DNA from: Nocardia puris
GTDB lineage: Bacteria; Actinomycetota; Actinomycetes; Mycobacteriales; Mycobacteriaceae
Reading direction: 5' to 3'
NCBI RefSeq assembly: GCF_003315035.1
Contig: NZ_QNRE01000013.1
Coordinates: 62,001-126,000 of the forward strand
DNA length: 64,000 nucleotides
Of this stretch, positions 16,718-25,614 are shown one piece after another (position 1 is the stretch's first letter; each line of letters begins with the position of its first letter). Under the pieces are notes generated by a model. The model was not told where the DNA came from and did no database searches. It saw only the letters and a program-made list of their open reading frames with translations. The translations under genes were made by a program, and so were the position numbers.

Positions 16718-18553
16718 GTGGGCCATTACAAGAGCAACGTGCGAGACCTGGAGTTCAACCTCTTCGACGTGCTCGGACTCGAAGAGATCCTGCGCACCGG
16801 AACGTTCGGCGATCTGGACGGCGCGACCGTGCGCTCGATGCTGGCCGAGGCCGCCCGCCTGGCCGAGGGACCGGTCGCGGCGTCGTTCGCCGAGACCGAT
16901 CGGCACCCGCCGGTCTTCGACCCGCAGACGCATACGGTGCGGCTGCCGGAGTCGTTCAAGCGATCGGTGCGCGCCTGGTACGACGGCGACTGGTGGCGGG
17001 TCGGGAAGTCCGAGGAGGTCGGCGGCGTCGCCGCGCCCCGCGTAGTGGCCTGGGCCATCAGCGAATTCGTGCTCGGCGCGCAACCGGCCGCCTACATGTA
17101 CCTGACCGGTCCCGGCATGGCCGATATCGTCCACGGCCTCGGCACCGAGGAGCAGCGCCGCTGGGCGAAGCTGGCGGTCGAGCGCAACTGGGGCGCGACC
17201 ATGGTGCTGACCGAACCCGACGCCGGCTCCGACGTGGGCGCGGGCCGCGCCAAAGCCTTTCCGCAGGAAGACGGCTCGTGGCACATCGAGGGCGTCAAGC
17301 GGTTCATCACCTCGGCCGACTCCGACGACCTGTTCGAGAACATCGTGCACCAGGTGCTCGCCCGCCCCGAGGGCGCGGGCCCCGGAACGAAGGGGTTGAG
17401 CCTTTTCCTGGTGCCCAAGTTCCACTTCGATTCCGAGACCGGCGAAATCGGTGATCGCAACGGGGTTTTCGTCACCAACGTCGAGCACAAGATGGGACTC
17501 AAAGCCTCGGCCACCTGCGAGCTCACCTTCGGCGGCCACGGGATTCCCGCCAAGGGCTGGCTGGTCGGCGAGGTGCACGACGGGATCGCGCAGATGTTCC
17601 GGGTGATCGAGGAAGCGCGGATGATGGTGGGCACCAAGGCCATCGCGACGCTGTCCACGGGCTACCTGAACGCGCTCGAGTACGCCAAGACGCGCGTGCA
17701 GGGGTCCGATCTGACCAAGATCGCCGACAAGACCGCGCCGAAGGTCACCATCATCGCCCACCCCGACGTGCGGCGATCGCTGATGACGCAGAAGGCCTAC
17801 GCCGAGGGGCTGCGCGCGGTCTACCTCTACACCGCCGCTCACCAGGATCCCCTGGTCGCCCAGCATGTTTCGGGCGCCGATCCCGAAATGGCCGCGCGCG
17901 TCAACGATCTGCTGCTGCCCATCGTCAAAGGCGTCGGCTCCGAACGCGCCTACCAGTACCTGGCCGAATCCCTCCAAATCTTCGGCGGCTCCGGGTATCT
18001 CCAGGACTACCCGATCGAGCAGTACATCCGCGACGCCAAGATCGACTCGCTCTACGAGGGCACCACGGCCATCCAGGCCCAGGACTTCTTCTTCCGCAAG
18101 ATCGCCCGCGACCGCGGCACCGCCCTGGCCCATCTGGCGGGTCGGATCCGGGAGTTCACCGACTCCGGCACGGGCGACGGCCACCTCAAAGCCGAGAAGG
18201 TACAGCTGGCCTCGGCCCTCGACGATGTCCAGGACATCGTCGGCAAACTCACCCAGCACCTGTTCGCGGCGCAGGAGGATCCGGCAGCGCTGTACAAGGT
18301 CGGACTCGGCGCGGTGCCGCTGCTGCTCGCCGTCGGCGACCTCCTCATCGGCTGGCGACTGCTGGTCGCCGCCGATATCTCCTCCGCCGCACTCGAGCAC
18401 GACCTCAGCACCGACGAGCGCGCCTTCCACGAGGGCAAGATCGCGGTCGCCTCGTTCTTCGCCACGACCGTCCTCCCCCGCCTGAGCAGCGACTGGGCGG
18501 TGATCTCCCAGCTCGACGCCGAGATCATGCGGGTCGACGAGAAGGCCTTCTGA
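16718..18553 (+). CDS. fadE5: Acyl-CoA dehydrogenase, FadE5-type
   Basis: A 611-residue flavoenzyme for the first step of fatty-acid beta-oxidation. It is the long form with N- and C-terminal acyl-CoA-dehydrogenase-associated domains. The start GHYKSNVRDLEFNLF, the FAD-binding VLTEPDAGSDVGA, the stretch GVKRFITSADSDDLFENI, the catalytic-region YPIEQYIRDAKIDSLYEGTT and the length all agree with mycobacterial FadE5. The GTG at 16718 gives the conserved N-terminus; the upstream ATG at 16682 adds 12 unrelated residues. A strong hairpin follows the stop. Confidence 0.94.
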   Translation: MGHYKSNVRDLEFNLFDVLGLEEILRTGTFGDLDGATVRSMLAEAARLAEGPVAASFAETDRHPPVFDPQTHTVRLPESFKRSVRAWYDGDWWRVGKSEEVGGVAAPRVVAWAISEFVLGAQPAAYMYLTGPGMADIVHGLGTEEQRRWAKLAVERNWGATMVLTEPDAGSDVGAGRAKAFPQEDGSWHIEGVKRFITSADSDDLFENIVHQVLARPEGAGPGTKGLSLFLVPKFHFDSETGEIGDRNGVFVTNVEHKMGLKASATCELTFGGHGIPAKGWLVGEVHDGIAQMFRVIEEARMMVGTKAIATLSTGYLNALEYAKTRVQGSDLTKIADKTAPKVTIIAHPDVRRSLMTQKAYAEGLRAVYLYTAAHQDPLVAQHVSGADPEMAARVNDLLLPIVKGVGSERAYQYLAESLQIFGGSGYLQDYPIEQYIRDAKIDSLYEGTTAIQAQDFFFRKIARDRGTALAHLAGRIREFTDSGTGDGHLKAEKVQLASALDDVQDIVGKLTQHLFAAQEDPAALYKVGLGAVPLLLAVGDLLIGWRLLVAADISSAALEHDLSTDERAFHEGKIAVASFFATTVLPRLSSDWAVISQLDAEIMRVDEKAF

Positions 18554-18557
18554 TCAC

Positions 18558-18604
18558 CGGGGCCCCGCGTTGCCGGTCGCGCGGCAGAGTAACGCGGGGC
18601 CCGT
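18558..18604 (+). terminator. Strong GC hairpin after fadE5
   Basis: A 12-bp perfect stem, GGGCCCCGCGTT (18560-18571) with AACGCGGGGCCC (18591-18602), starts a few bases after the fadE5 stop. The loop can form a further GCCG/CGGC stem. There is no U-tract, as is common for actinobacterial terminators. Confidence 0.7.
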
Positions 18605-18781
18605 GTCAGCCGCGCTCCCAAGAGTGCGCGCAGCCCCTCCCGCCGAATCGCACCCGGGACAGGAACACGCAAGAGGAGCGCGATGCCAGCGGCCGCCGCG
18701 CCTGCGACGGCGACCACCCTCACGGCCGACCCGCCTCGGTCGCGCACCGGAACGCGCCCACCACCCGCTACGCTGCACGCG

Positions 18782-19384
18782 GTGAGTGAGAAGCGGATCG
18801 ACGGGCGGGCGCTGCGGTACCAGCATCGGCGGCCCGAGCTGCTGGCGGCGGCGACGGAGTACGTGCTCGAGCACGGCGTCGGCGAGCTGTCGCTGCGCCC
18901 GATGGCGCACGCGCTCGGCGTCGGCCACGCCACGCTCATCCGGCACTTCGCGACGAAGGACGAGCTGGTCGCCGAGGTGCTCACCAAGATCCGCACCGAC
19001 TTCGAGGCGCGGTTGCGCTCGGATGAAGTGCGTTCTGCCGCTTCGGGAATCGAGCTGTTGCGCCGGGCGTGGGAGCGCTTGTGCCAGCCGAGGGAACAGC
19101 GGCAGTTCCTGGTGTTGTTCGAACTGGTCTCGCTGGCGGTGCACGGGGACGAGCGCGGCCCGGCGGTGCGCACGCTCGTGGACGACTGGCTGCACCTGAT
19201 CACGGAGGCGCTGGTCCGCCACGGGTGGGCGCGCGACACCGCACCCGTGATCGCGACGCTGATCCTGGCGCAGGTGCGCGGCCTGCAACTGGACCTCCTC
19301 GCGACGGGCGATCGGGAACGGGTGGAGAGCGCGTTCGACACGCTGATCGCGATGCTGGACGCGCTCCCCCACGAGAACCGCTGA
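18782..19384 (+). CDS. TetR-family transcriptional regulator
   Basis: A 200-residue TetR regulator with an N-terminal HTH (LLAAATEYVLEHGVGELSLR, GVGHATLIRHFATKDELV) and a helical ligand domain. The GTG at 18782 fits the normal family length; the ATG at 18683 would add 33 low-complexity residues. It is convergent with the amidase gene, their stops being one base apart. The amidase upstream region carries a repeated AACC-N4-GGTT element that looks like a TetR operator, so amidase is a likely target. Confidence 0.9.
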   Translation: MSEKRIDGRALRYQHRRPELLAAATEYVLEHGVGELSLRPMAHALGVGHATLIRHFATKDELVAEVLTKIRTDFEARLRSDEVRSAASGIELLRRAWERLCQPREQRQFLVLFELVSLAVHGDERGPAVRTLVDDWLHLITEALVRHGWARDTAPVIATLILAQVRGLQLDLLATGDRERVESAFDTLIAMLDALPHENR

Positions 19385-19385
19385 C

Positions 19386-20789
19386 TCAGCCGGCGAACGG
19401 GTCCACCACGCCCGTCATCCCCACCGCGGTCTCGATGACCGCCGCCGCGTCCAGCACCCGGTCCTCCCGGAACGGCGCGCCGATCAATTGCACCCCGACC
19501 GGCAGCCCGCCGACCACACCACCGGGTGTCGCGACGGCGGGCAGGCCGAGCGCGTTGGCGGGCATGATCGGGCGCATGACGTCCAGGGTCACGCCGGGGT
19601 TGTCGAGATCCCAGCCGTGCGGGAAGGCCGGTTCCGGCCACACCGGCGAGAGCACCACCGGGTAGGTCTGGAAGAACTCCTGCCACAGGCGGGCGAGCCG
19701 TCGCCGGGTGACGAACAGGTGGATGTAGGCGTCGAGATCGAGTTGCGGAGCGATCTCCGCGAACGCGTGAAGCATCCGTAAACCGTCTGCGCCCATGACG
19801 TTTTCGAGCAAAGGCCGCACGGATTCGAGTTCGGTCATCAGCAGTGATCCCCAGAGTTCCCGCACCGCTTCGTATTCCGGCGGCGTGGCCTCCTCCACCT
19901 CGTAGCCCGCCGCCGCGAGGTGCGCGCCGGCCCGCCGAACCATCTCGGCGACAGCCGGATTCGTCGTCACCCCGGGCGGTTCCGGCAGCAACGCGACCCG
20001 GACCGGTCCACCGGAATCGGGGAACGTCAGCGGCACCGGCAGCGCACCCGGATCGCGCCGATCCGGGCCCGCCATGATCTCCAGCCCGAGCCGGACATCG
20101 GCCACCCGCCTGGCCATCGGGCCGTGTACGGCCATGAGCTGGAAGGACAACGGCCAGTCCTCGGGCAGGGTGGCGTCCGCCCACGGCACCCGGCCCGGCG
20201 TGGGCTTGAGCGCCGAAATTCCGCAGCAGTGCGCGGGATTGCGCAGCGACCCGCCGATGTCGTTGCCCGCGCCGAGCGCCGACATCCCCGCCGCCAGCGC
20301 CGACGCCTCGCCACCCGACGATCCGCCGGCCGTCACGCCCGCGTGCCACGGATTGCGGGTCAGGCCGCGCAAACTGCTGTCGGTGGACACGCGTAATCCC
20401 ATGTCGGGCATGTTCGTTCGGCCGATCACGATCGCGCCCGCCGCGCGCAGCCGCTCGACCAGCGGCGCGTCCACGGCGGGCACGGCCGCGGCGAAGGCGG
20501 CCACACCCTTCGTGGTCGATGTGCCCGCCACGTCGATGTTCTCCTTCACTGTGACGGGCACGCCGTGCAGCGGACCCAGGTCGGCGTCCCCGGCGGCGAT
20601 GCGCCGGTCGGCCTCCTTCGCCGCGGCCAGCGCTTCCTCCGCGAGCACCACGACCACCGCGTTCAGCTCCGGGTTGACGGCGTCGATCCGCGCCAGGTGG
20701 GCCTCGATCACCTCCGTGGACGACACCTCGCCCGACCGGATCATCCGCGCGAGTTCCCCCGCGCCCCTGTTCCACAACGTGTCCGCCAT
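19386..20789 (-). CDS. Amidase (amidase-signature family)
   Basis: A protein of about 467 residues of the Ser-Ser-Lys amidase-signature family. It shows the catalytic Lys in VPVTVKENID, the cis-Ser in GGSSGGEASA and the nucleophile Ser in GNDIGGSLRNPA. The family hydrolyses amide bonds (amides, aryl amides, amino-acid amides, 6-aminohexanoate dimers) and includes GatA; no gatB or gatC lies nearby, so a catabolic amidase is likely. The ATG at 20787-20789 has GAGGAG six bases upstream and is preferred over the upstream start at 20804. Confidence 0.9.
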   Translation of the reverse strand: MADTLWNRGAGELARMIRSGEVSSTEVIEAHLARIDAVNPELNAVVVVLAEEALAAAKEADRRIAAGDADLGPLHGVPVTVKENIDVAGTSTTKGVAAFAAAVPAVDAPLVERLRAAGAIVIGRTNMPDMGLRVSTDSSLRGLTRNPWHAGVTAGGSSGGEASALAAGMSALGAGNDIGGSLRNPAHCCGISALKPTPGRVPWADATLPEDWPLSFQLMAVHGPMARRVADVRLGLEIMAGPDRRDPGALPVPLTFPDSGGPVRVALLPEPPGVTTNPAVAEMVRRAGAHLAAAGYEVEEATPPEYEAVRELWGSLLMTELESVRPLLENVMGADGLRMLHAFAEIAPQLDLDAYIHLFVTRRRLARLWQEFFQTYPVVLSPVWPEPAFPHGWDLDNPGVTLDVMRPIMPANALGLPAVATPGGVVGGLPVGVQLIGAPFREDRVLDAAAVIETAVGMTGVVDPFAG

Positions 20790-20869
20790 CCCAGCTCCTC
20801 GCACTTCGGCTCGACACCGCGCACGCCCGCTCGAACAGCGACGTGAACGCGGTCACACCAAAGTAGCAG

Positions 20870-20898
20870 AACCGAATGGTTTGCCAAACCGATCGGTT
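20870..20898. promoter_or_regulatory. Two AACC-N4-GGTT sites, probable TetR-type operator of the amidase
   Basis: AACCGAATGGTT (20870-20881) and AACCGATCGGTT (20887-20898, a perfect palindrome) stand 17 bp apart centre to centre. They also form a larger imperfect inverted repeat around GGTTTGCCAAACC. They lie 80-110 bp upstream of the amidase start, in its promoter region. Confidence 0.65.
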
Positions 20899-20902
20899 CA
20901 GG

Positions 20903-22555
20903 TCAGCCGTCGATAATGCGCAGCGCCTTCATCCGCGCGTACAGCGTCGTCCGGCTGATGCACAGCTCGGCGGCGGCCCGGCGCTTGTTGCCTTCGCACC
21001 GGCGCAACGCCTCGACGATCACGTCCCGCTCGGCGCGCTCCCGATCCGACAACCGGCGCGAGAGCGACGCCGTGCGATAGCGCGCCGGCAGATCGTTGAC
21101 GGTGATGTCACCACGACGGCGATGTTGAAGCGCGTGCGCGAGAACGGCTTTCATCTCGTGTAGGTTCCCCGGCCAGCTCTGCGCGCCCAGCATCTCCAGC
21201 ACACTGGGCAGCAGCCGGACCTCCGCCGACGGATCTAGTTCGCGCACCATGCGATCGGCGAGCGCGGCCACCTCCGCACCGCGATTGCGCAGCGGCTCGA
21301 GCTCCACGCGGTCGGGGCACATCGCCGCGAGCGCGGCGGCCCCACCGCTCAGCGTCGCGGGTGGCAGGCAGGTGAGGATCAGGCGGGGCCGCGGCCTGCG
21401 CTCGATCGCTTCGCGCACCACGTCGGTGACGGCGTCCGGCAGCGCGTTGATGTTCTCGACGCACACGGTGCCGGTGGGGCGGCGCAGGCGCTCGGTCAAC
21501 CGGCACACCCACTGCCGCTCGCCGACGGCGGCGAGATCGGAGCAGTTGTGGAACTCGACCTCGTCGGCGCGGGCGAGCCGGCGCGCCTCGGTGCTGCGCC
21601 CGGTGCCGCGCTCGCCGGTGACGAGCACCAGATCGGGCACCACCTCGACGGCAGGGGCGCAGCGGTCGCGCGGGGCGATCGCGGGCACCGCGCGCGAACC
21701 CTCGACCGGGTCGAAATGGAACAGCGTGCCGACGCCGGCGCCCGGCACCCGCATGACCCGCACCCGCACCCGCGCGCCGGACGCGACCGCCACCTCGGTA
21801 CTGCTCGGACGGCCGGTGGCCTCCTCGGCCATGATCCGCAGCACCGCGTAGTCCGACGGGCCGAGCAGGTCCAGCGCCGCCTTGTTGGTCAGCACGATGT
21901 CGTCGCCGATGGCCGCGATCGCGCGCCGCTGGCCCGACACCGACTGGAACGCCGCCAGCAACACCCGCTCCGACGCCTTCGCCTGGTCGAGCAGCAACTG
22001 CTCGATATCCGCGGCGGCGCGCGTGAGGAACGGCGCGAGCAGCGGCGAGGCGGGCGCGTCGGCGCAGGTGATGTCGAGCACGCCCTCCAGACGCCGGGTC
22101 ACCGGATGCCAGATCGGGTGGCCGTAGCAGGTGAACTGCTTGAAGGGTTCGATGAAGTGCTCCGCGCCGTCGACCACGATGCCGCGCCGCGTCTCCAGCA
22201 CGGTCCCGAGCGCGTTGGTGCCGACCACGTCCTCCGCCAGGCTCACCCCGTCACGCACGCCGAGCGCGTCGAGCGCCGATTCGAAGCGCGGATCGTCGAA
22301 CCACCGGTAGACCAGGCGGCACTCGCGGTCGGCGAGCAGCAGGCTGTAGGAGGAGCCCGCGAGCGTGGCCGACAGCTGATCGATGACCGTGGACGCGGCC
22401 TCGAGCAGCCTGCTGCGCGGATCGAATTCGGCCACCGCCCCAGGCGTGAACCCGTGGAACTCGGGGTGCACGCCACACATCCGCGACCGGCGCCACGACA
22501 GTTCGATCTCCGGGCGCCGCGCCGACGTCCCGGACCCGCCGTGCCGCGTCGTCAT
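20903..22555 (-). CDS. GAF-domain, Fis-HTH transcriptional regulator (AcoR-like)
   Basis: A 550-residue regulator. The N-terminal part (about residues 30-200) resembles the GAF sensor of AcoR-type activators. The centre is a reduced AAA+ remnant with Walker-A-like GERGTGRST but no GAFTGA loop. The C-terminus is a Fis-type HTH (ALRRCEGNKRRAAAELCISR TTLYARM region). AcoR-type proteins normally activate sigma-54 promoters, a factor most actinobacteria lack, so this one probably acts on sigma-70-type promoters. The ATG at 22553-22555 has GAGGAG at good spacing. It lies beside the alcohol/aldehyde dehydrogenase genes and shares an operator-like repeat with them. Confidence 0.85.
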   Translation of the reverse strand: MTTRHGGSGTSARRPEIELSWRRSRMCGVHPEFHGFTPGAVAEFDPRSRLLEAASTVIDQLSATLAGSSYSLLLADRECRLVYRWFDDPRFESALDALGVRDGVSLAEDVVGTNALGTVLETRRGIVVDGAEHFIEPFKQFTCYGHPIWHPVTRRLEGVLDITCADAPASPLLAPFLTRAAADIEQLLLDQAKASERVLLAAFQSVSGQRRAIAAIGDDIVLTNKAALDLLGPSDYAVLRIMAEEATGRPSSTEVAVASGARVRVRVMRVPGAGVGTLFHFDPVEGSRAVPAIAPRDRCAPAVEVVPDLVLVTGERGTGRSTEARRLARADEVEFHNCSDLAAVGERQWVCRLTERLRRPTGTVCVENINALPDAVTDVVREAIERRPRPRLILTCLPPATLSGGAAALAAMCPDRVELEPLRNRGAEVAALADRMVRELDPSAEVRLLPSVLEMLGAQSWPGNLHEMKAVLAHALQHRRRGDITVNDLPARYRTASLSRRLSDRERAERDVIVEALRRCEGNKRRAAAELCISRTTLYARMKALRIIDG

Positions 22556-22670
22556 AGCGAACTCCTCGCGCTCACCCGTGGCACCTCGCCTCACCGATGC
22601 GCCACGGCACTCCATTGTGCTCCGCGTCACTATGACCGCGTACCCCCGATTGTGGGTGACCGGACGGGCG

Positions 22671-22699
22671 GCGGGGTGTTCAGATCCTGAACACCCCGC
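22671..22699. promoter_or_regulatory. Long inverted repeat upstream of the GAF/Fis regulator
   Basis: Perfect 13-bp arms, GCGGGGTGTTCAG and CTGAACACCCCGC, are separated by ATC. It lies 116 bp upstream of the regulator start and 88 bp past the ADH stop. It could act as a terminator, but its core TGTTCAGATCCTGAACA is nearly repeated in the ALDH promoter, which favours a regulator binding site. Confidence 0.7.
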
Positions 22700-22786
22700 G
22701 CGGCGACCGCTCTGGTGAGCACGCAGGAACTCCGGCGGGAACCCAGAGCCCGGCCCGTCGGCTGGCGGCCCGACCGGCGAGACGCC

Positions 22787-23899
22787 CTAATTCGCGTGGA
22801 CGACTATCCCGCGGATGTTCTTCCCGTCACGCAGATCCTGGTAGCCCTGGTTGATGTCCTCCAGCTTGTACCGGGTGGTGATCAGTTCGTCGAGCTTCAG
22901 CTGTCCCGCGTCGTAGAGTCGCAGCAGTTTCACGATGTCGTACTGCGGGTTGCAGGAGCCGAACAGGGTGCCGGTGATGGTCTTGCCGCCGAGGGTGAGC
23001 AGGGCGCCGGACACGTGGATGGTGGCCTGGGCCGGGTCGGCGAGCCCGGTGACCACCACGGTCCCGCCCTTGCCGATCGCGTCGAACGCCGCCGACACCA
23101 CCTCCTCGGTGACCGTGCCGACGGTGATGATCGCCTGGTCGGCGCCCTGTCCCCAGGACAGTTCGGTCACCTTCGCCGCGGCCTCCTCCGCCGTCGCGAA
23201 TGCGTGGGTCGCGCCCATCTTCAGCGCGGTGTCGCGTTTGAAGGCCACCGGGTCGACCACCACCACGAACTTCGCGCCCGCGTGCACGGCGCCCTGCACG
23301 GCGTTGATGCCGAGTCCGCCGATCCCGTAGACGACGGTGATGTCGCCGACCCGCACATTGCCCGCGTTCGTGGCGCTGCCCCAGCCCGACGGCACACCGC
23401 AGCCGACCACGACGGCCGTCTCCAGCGGCAGCCACGGGTCGATCTTCACCACCGAGTGCTGCGAGATGGTGGCCCGCTCGGCGAAGGTGCCGAGCATGCA
23501 CATCGCGCCGAAATCCGTTGATCCGGAATGGAATCGGAAGGTGCCGTCGGGCATGCACCCGTCCAGGATGGTCGCGCCCATATCGCAGAGGTTCTGCCGG
23601 CCCGAGGAGCAGTAGCGACAGGTGCCGCAGTTGGGGATGAAGCTGCACACCACGTGGTCGCCGGGCGCGACCTTGGTGACGCCCGGTCCGACGTCCTCGA
23701 TCACGCCCGACCCTTCGTGCCCGCCGACGATCGGATAACGCGGCGGCAGGTCGCCGTCGGTGAGGTGCAGGTCGGAGTGGCACAGGCCGGCGGCGGTGTA
23801 GCGGATGAGGACTTCGCCGGGGCCGGGCCCGTCGAGGTCGAGTTCCATGAGCTCGAAAGGCTTTCCGGCATCGAGCAGAACGGCGGCGGTGGTTTTCAC
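22787..23899 (-). CDS. NDMA-dependent-type zinc alcohol dehydrogenase
   Basis: A 370-residue medium-chain zinc dehydrogenase. It has the catalytic-zinc Cys in GLCHSD, the GGHEGSG motif, four structural-zinc Cys in CGTCRYCSSGRQNLC and the nucleotide fold at VVYGIGGLGINAVQGAV. The sequence is typical of the actinobacterial NDMA-dependent alcohol dehydrogenase group, whose nicotinamide cofactor is tightly bound; mycothiol- and methanol-linked relatives are alternatives. It follows the aldehyde dehydrogenase gene by 16 bp in one operon, so alcohol to aldehyde to acid oxidation is the joint role. Confidence 0.9.
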   Translation of the reverse strand: MKTTAAVLLDAGKPFELMELDLDGPGPGEVLIRYTAAGLCHSDLHLTDGDLPPRYPIVGGHEGSGVIEDVGPGVTKVAPGDHVVCSFIPNCGTCRYCSSGRQNLCDMGATILDGCMPDGTFRFHSGSTDFGAMCMLGTFAERATISQHSVVKIDPWLPLETAVVVGCGVPSGWGSATNAGNVRVGDITVVYGIGGLGINAVQGAVHAGAKFVVVVDPVAFKRDTALKMGATHAFATAEEAAAKVTELSWGQGADQAIITVGTVTEEVVSAAFDAIGKGGTVVVTGLADPAQATIHVSGALLTLGGKTITGTLFGSCNPQYDIVKLLRLYDAGQLKLDELITTRYKLEDINQGYQDLRDGKNIRGIVVHAN

Positions 23900-23915
23900 G
23901 GTGTACTCCCGGGTG

Positions 23916-25427
23916 TCAGAGGGCGACGTTGACGGCTTTGGTTTGCAGATAGAGGTCCATCGCGGCGGCGCCGAGTTCGCGGCCCCAACCGGATTCCTTG
24001 TAGCCGCCGAACGGCAGCGCGGTATCGAAGCCGTTGTATTGGTTGACCCACACCGAACCGGCTTTCAGATCCCGCGCGACGCGGTGCGCCTTGGAGATGT
24101 CGCGGGTCCAAATGCCCGCGGCCAGACCGTAAACGGAATCGTTGGCCGCTCGCGCGACCGGGGCGATCCCGGTTTCGGCGTCGAACGGCAGCGCCGCGAC
24201 GACCGGCCCGAAGATCTCCTCGCGCACGATGCTGAATTCCGGTCGCACATCGACGAATACGGTGGGCTGCACGAAATAACCCTTGTCGCCGAATCGCTTT
24301 CCTCCGGTGAGCGCGCGGGCACCGGCCGCGAGTCCGGCCTCCAGATATCCGGTGACGCGGTCGAATTGTTCCTGCGAAACCAGCGGGCCGAGTTGGGTTT
24401 CCGGGTCCAGTCCCGGCCCGATCTTCACCGCCGCGGCCGCCTCGGCGACGGCCGCGGTGAAATCGTCGAAGATCTTGTCTTCCACGAACAGTCGCGTGCC
24501 CGCCACGCAGCACTGGCCGTGGTTGAACAGCCACGCGTTGAGCGAGCCGGTGACGGCGGCGTCGAAATCGGCGTCCGCGAACACCACGTTGGGGCTCTTG
24601 CCGCCGAGTTCCAGCGACACCTTCTTCAGATTGCCCTTGGCCGCGTCGACCACCAGTTTGCCGACCTCGGTCGACCCGGTGAACGCGACCTTGTCGACGC
24701 CGTCGTGCGCCGCGAGCGCCGCCCCGGCGTCACCGAAACCGGTGACGATATTGACCACGCCCGGCGGGAATCCGGCCTCCTGGAACACCTCGCCCAGCAG
24801 CAATGCGGTGAGCGGGGTCTGCTCGGCGGGCTTGAGCACCACCGTGTTGCCCGCCGCCAGCGCGGGCGCCAGTTTCCACGCCGCCATCAGCAGCGGGAAG
24901 TTCCACGGGATGATCAGCCCACACACGCCGACGGGTTCGCGCAGCGTGTAGGCGTGGAATCGACTGCCGGGCGGGGCGAACGGCATGGACACGTTCACCG
25001 TGGCGCCCTCGATTTTGGTCGCCCAGCCCGCGTAGTAGCGGAAAACGTCGGCCGCCCAGGCGGTATCGACCGCGGTGGCGATGCCCGCCGACTTCCCGTT
25101 GTCGAGGGATTCGAGTTCGCCGAATTCCAGGGCGCGTTCGGAGAGGATGTCGCCGACGCGCCAGATCAGGCGTTCGCGCTCATTGGGTTTCATCCACTGC
25201 CAGGGGCCGCTGTCGAACGCGGTGCGCGCCGCCCGCACCGCGCGGTCGATATCGGCGGCACCGCCGTGCGCCACGTCGGCCAATTTCTCGCCGTCGGCCG
25301 GGTTGGTGGTTTCGAAGGTGCGGCCCGAGGCTGCGTCGACCCATTCGCCGTCGATCAGCAACCGTTTCCGCTCGGCGAGAAAGGAGCGGATATCCGCCCG
25401 GATCGGATATTCGGAGACGACCGTCAT
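23916..25427 (-). CDS. NAD(P)-dependent aldehyde dehydrogenase
   Basis: A 503-residue aldehyde dehydrogenase of the common ALDH superfamily. The conserved Asn is in IPWNFPLLMA, the catalytic Glu in LELGGKSPN and the catalytic Cys in GQCCVAGTRLFV; the C-terminus is normal. The ATG at 25425-25427 is preceded by GGGAGG and is the only start giving the usual length; a much longer open frame upstream is unrelated. It is the first gene of the ALDH-ADH operon. A TGTTCAG-type repeat lies 60 bp upstream. Confidence 0.94.
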   Translation of the reverse strand: MTVVSEYPIRADIRSFLAERKRLLIDGEWVDAASGRTFETTNPADGEKLADVAHGGAADIDRAVRAARTAFDSGPWQWMKPNERERLIWRVGDILSERALEFGELESLDNGKSAGIATAVDTAWAADVFRYYAGWATKIEGATVNVSMPFAPPGSRFHAYTLREPVGVCGLIIPWNFPLLMAAWKLAPALAAGNTVVLKPAEQTPLTALLLGEVFQEAGFPPGVVNIVTGFGDAGAALAAHDGVDKVAFTGSTEVGKLVVDAAKGNLKKVSLELGGKSPNVVFADADFDAAVTGSLNAWLFNHGQCCVAGTRLFVEDKIFDDFTAAVAEAAAAVKIGPGLDPETQLGPLVSQEQFDRVTGYLEAGLAAGARALTGGKRFGDKGYFVQPTVFVDVRPEFSIVREEIFGPVVAALPFDAETGIAPVARAANDSVYGLAAGIWTRDISKAHRVARDLKAGSVWVNQYNGFDTALPFGGYKESGWGRELGAAAMDLYLQTKAVNVAL

Positions 25428-25488
25428 CGAAGACCTCCCTGGTGTTGATGTGACACCACGGATACTCCGCCGTTTTCGCGGCGATCCC

Positions 25489-25507
25489 GTGTTCAGATTC
25501 TGGACAA
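25489..25507. promoter_or_regulatory. ALDH-operon operator, like that of the GAF/Fis gene
   Basis: TGTTCAGATTCTGGACA (25490-25506) matches the TGTTCAGATCCTGAACA core at 22674-22698 at 15 of 17 positions. It lies 62 bp upstream of the aldehyde dehydrogenase ATG. Likely activator site of the AcoR-like regulator. Confidence 0.7.
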
Positions 25508-25614
25508 TGCGGGCGCGGTGGGGTGGGTCGCTTCGCAGACTCCATCGCTGTGCGTGGCCGCGCGAAGTGCGGAGTTGGGCGGCGAACCGCTCGGACCAGG
25601 AATATCGTGGGCGG

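Noticed and set aside
18052..20856. A 934-codon minus-strand open frame spanning fadE5, TetR and the amidase
   Set aside because: It crosses three well-supported genes in other frames and has no domain of its own.
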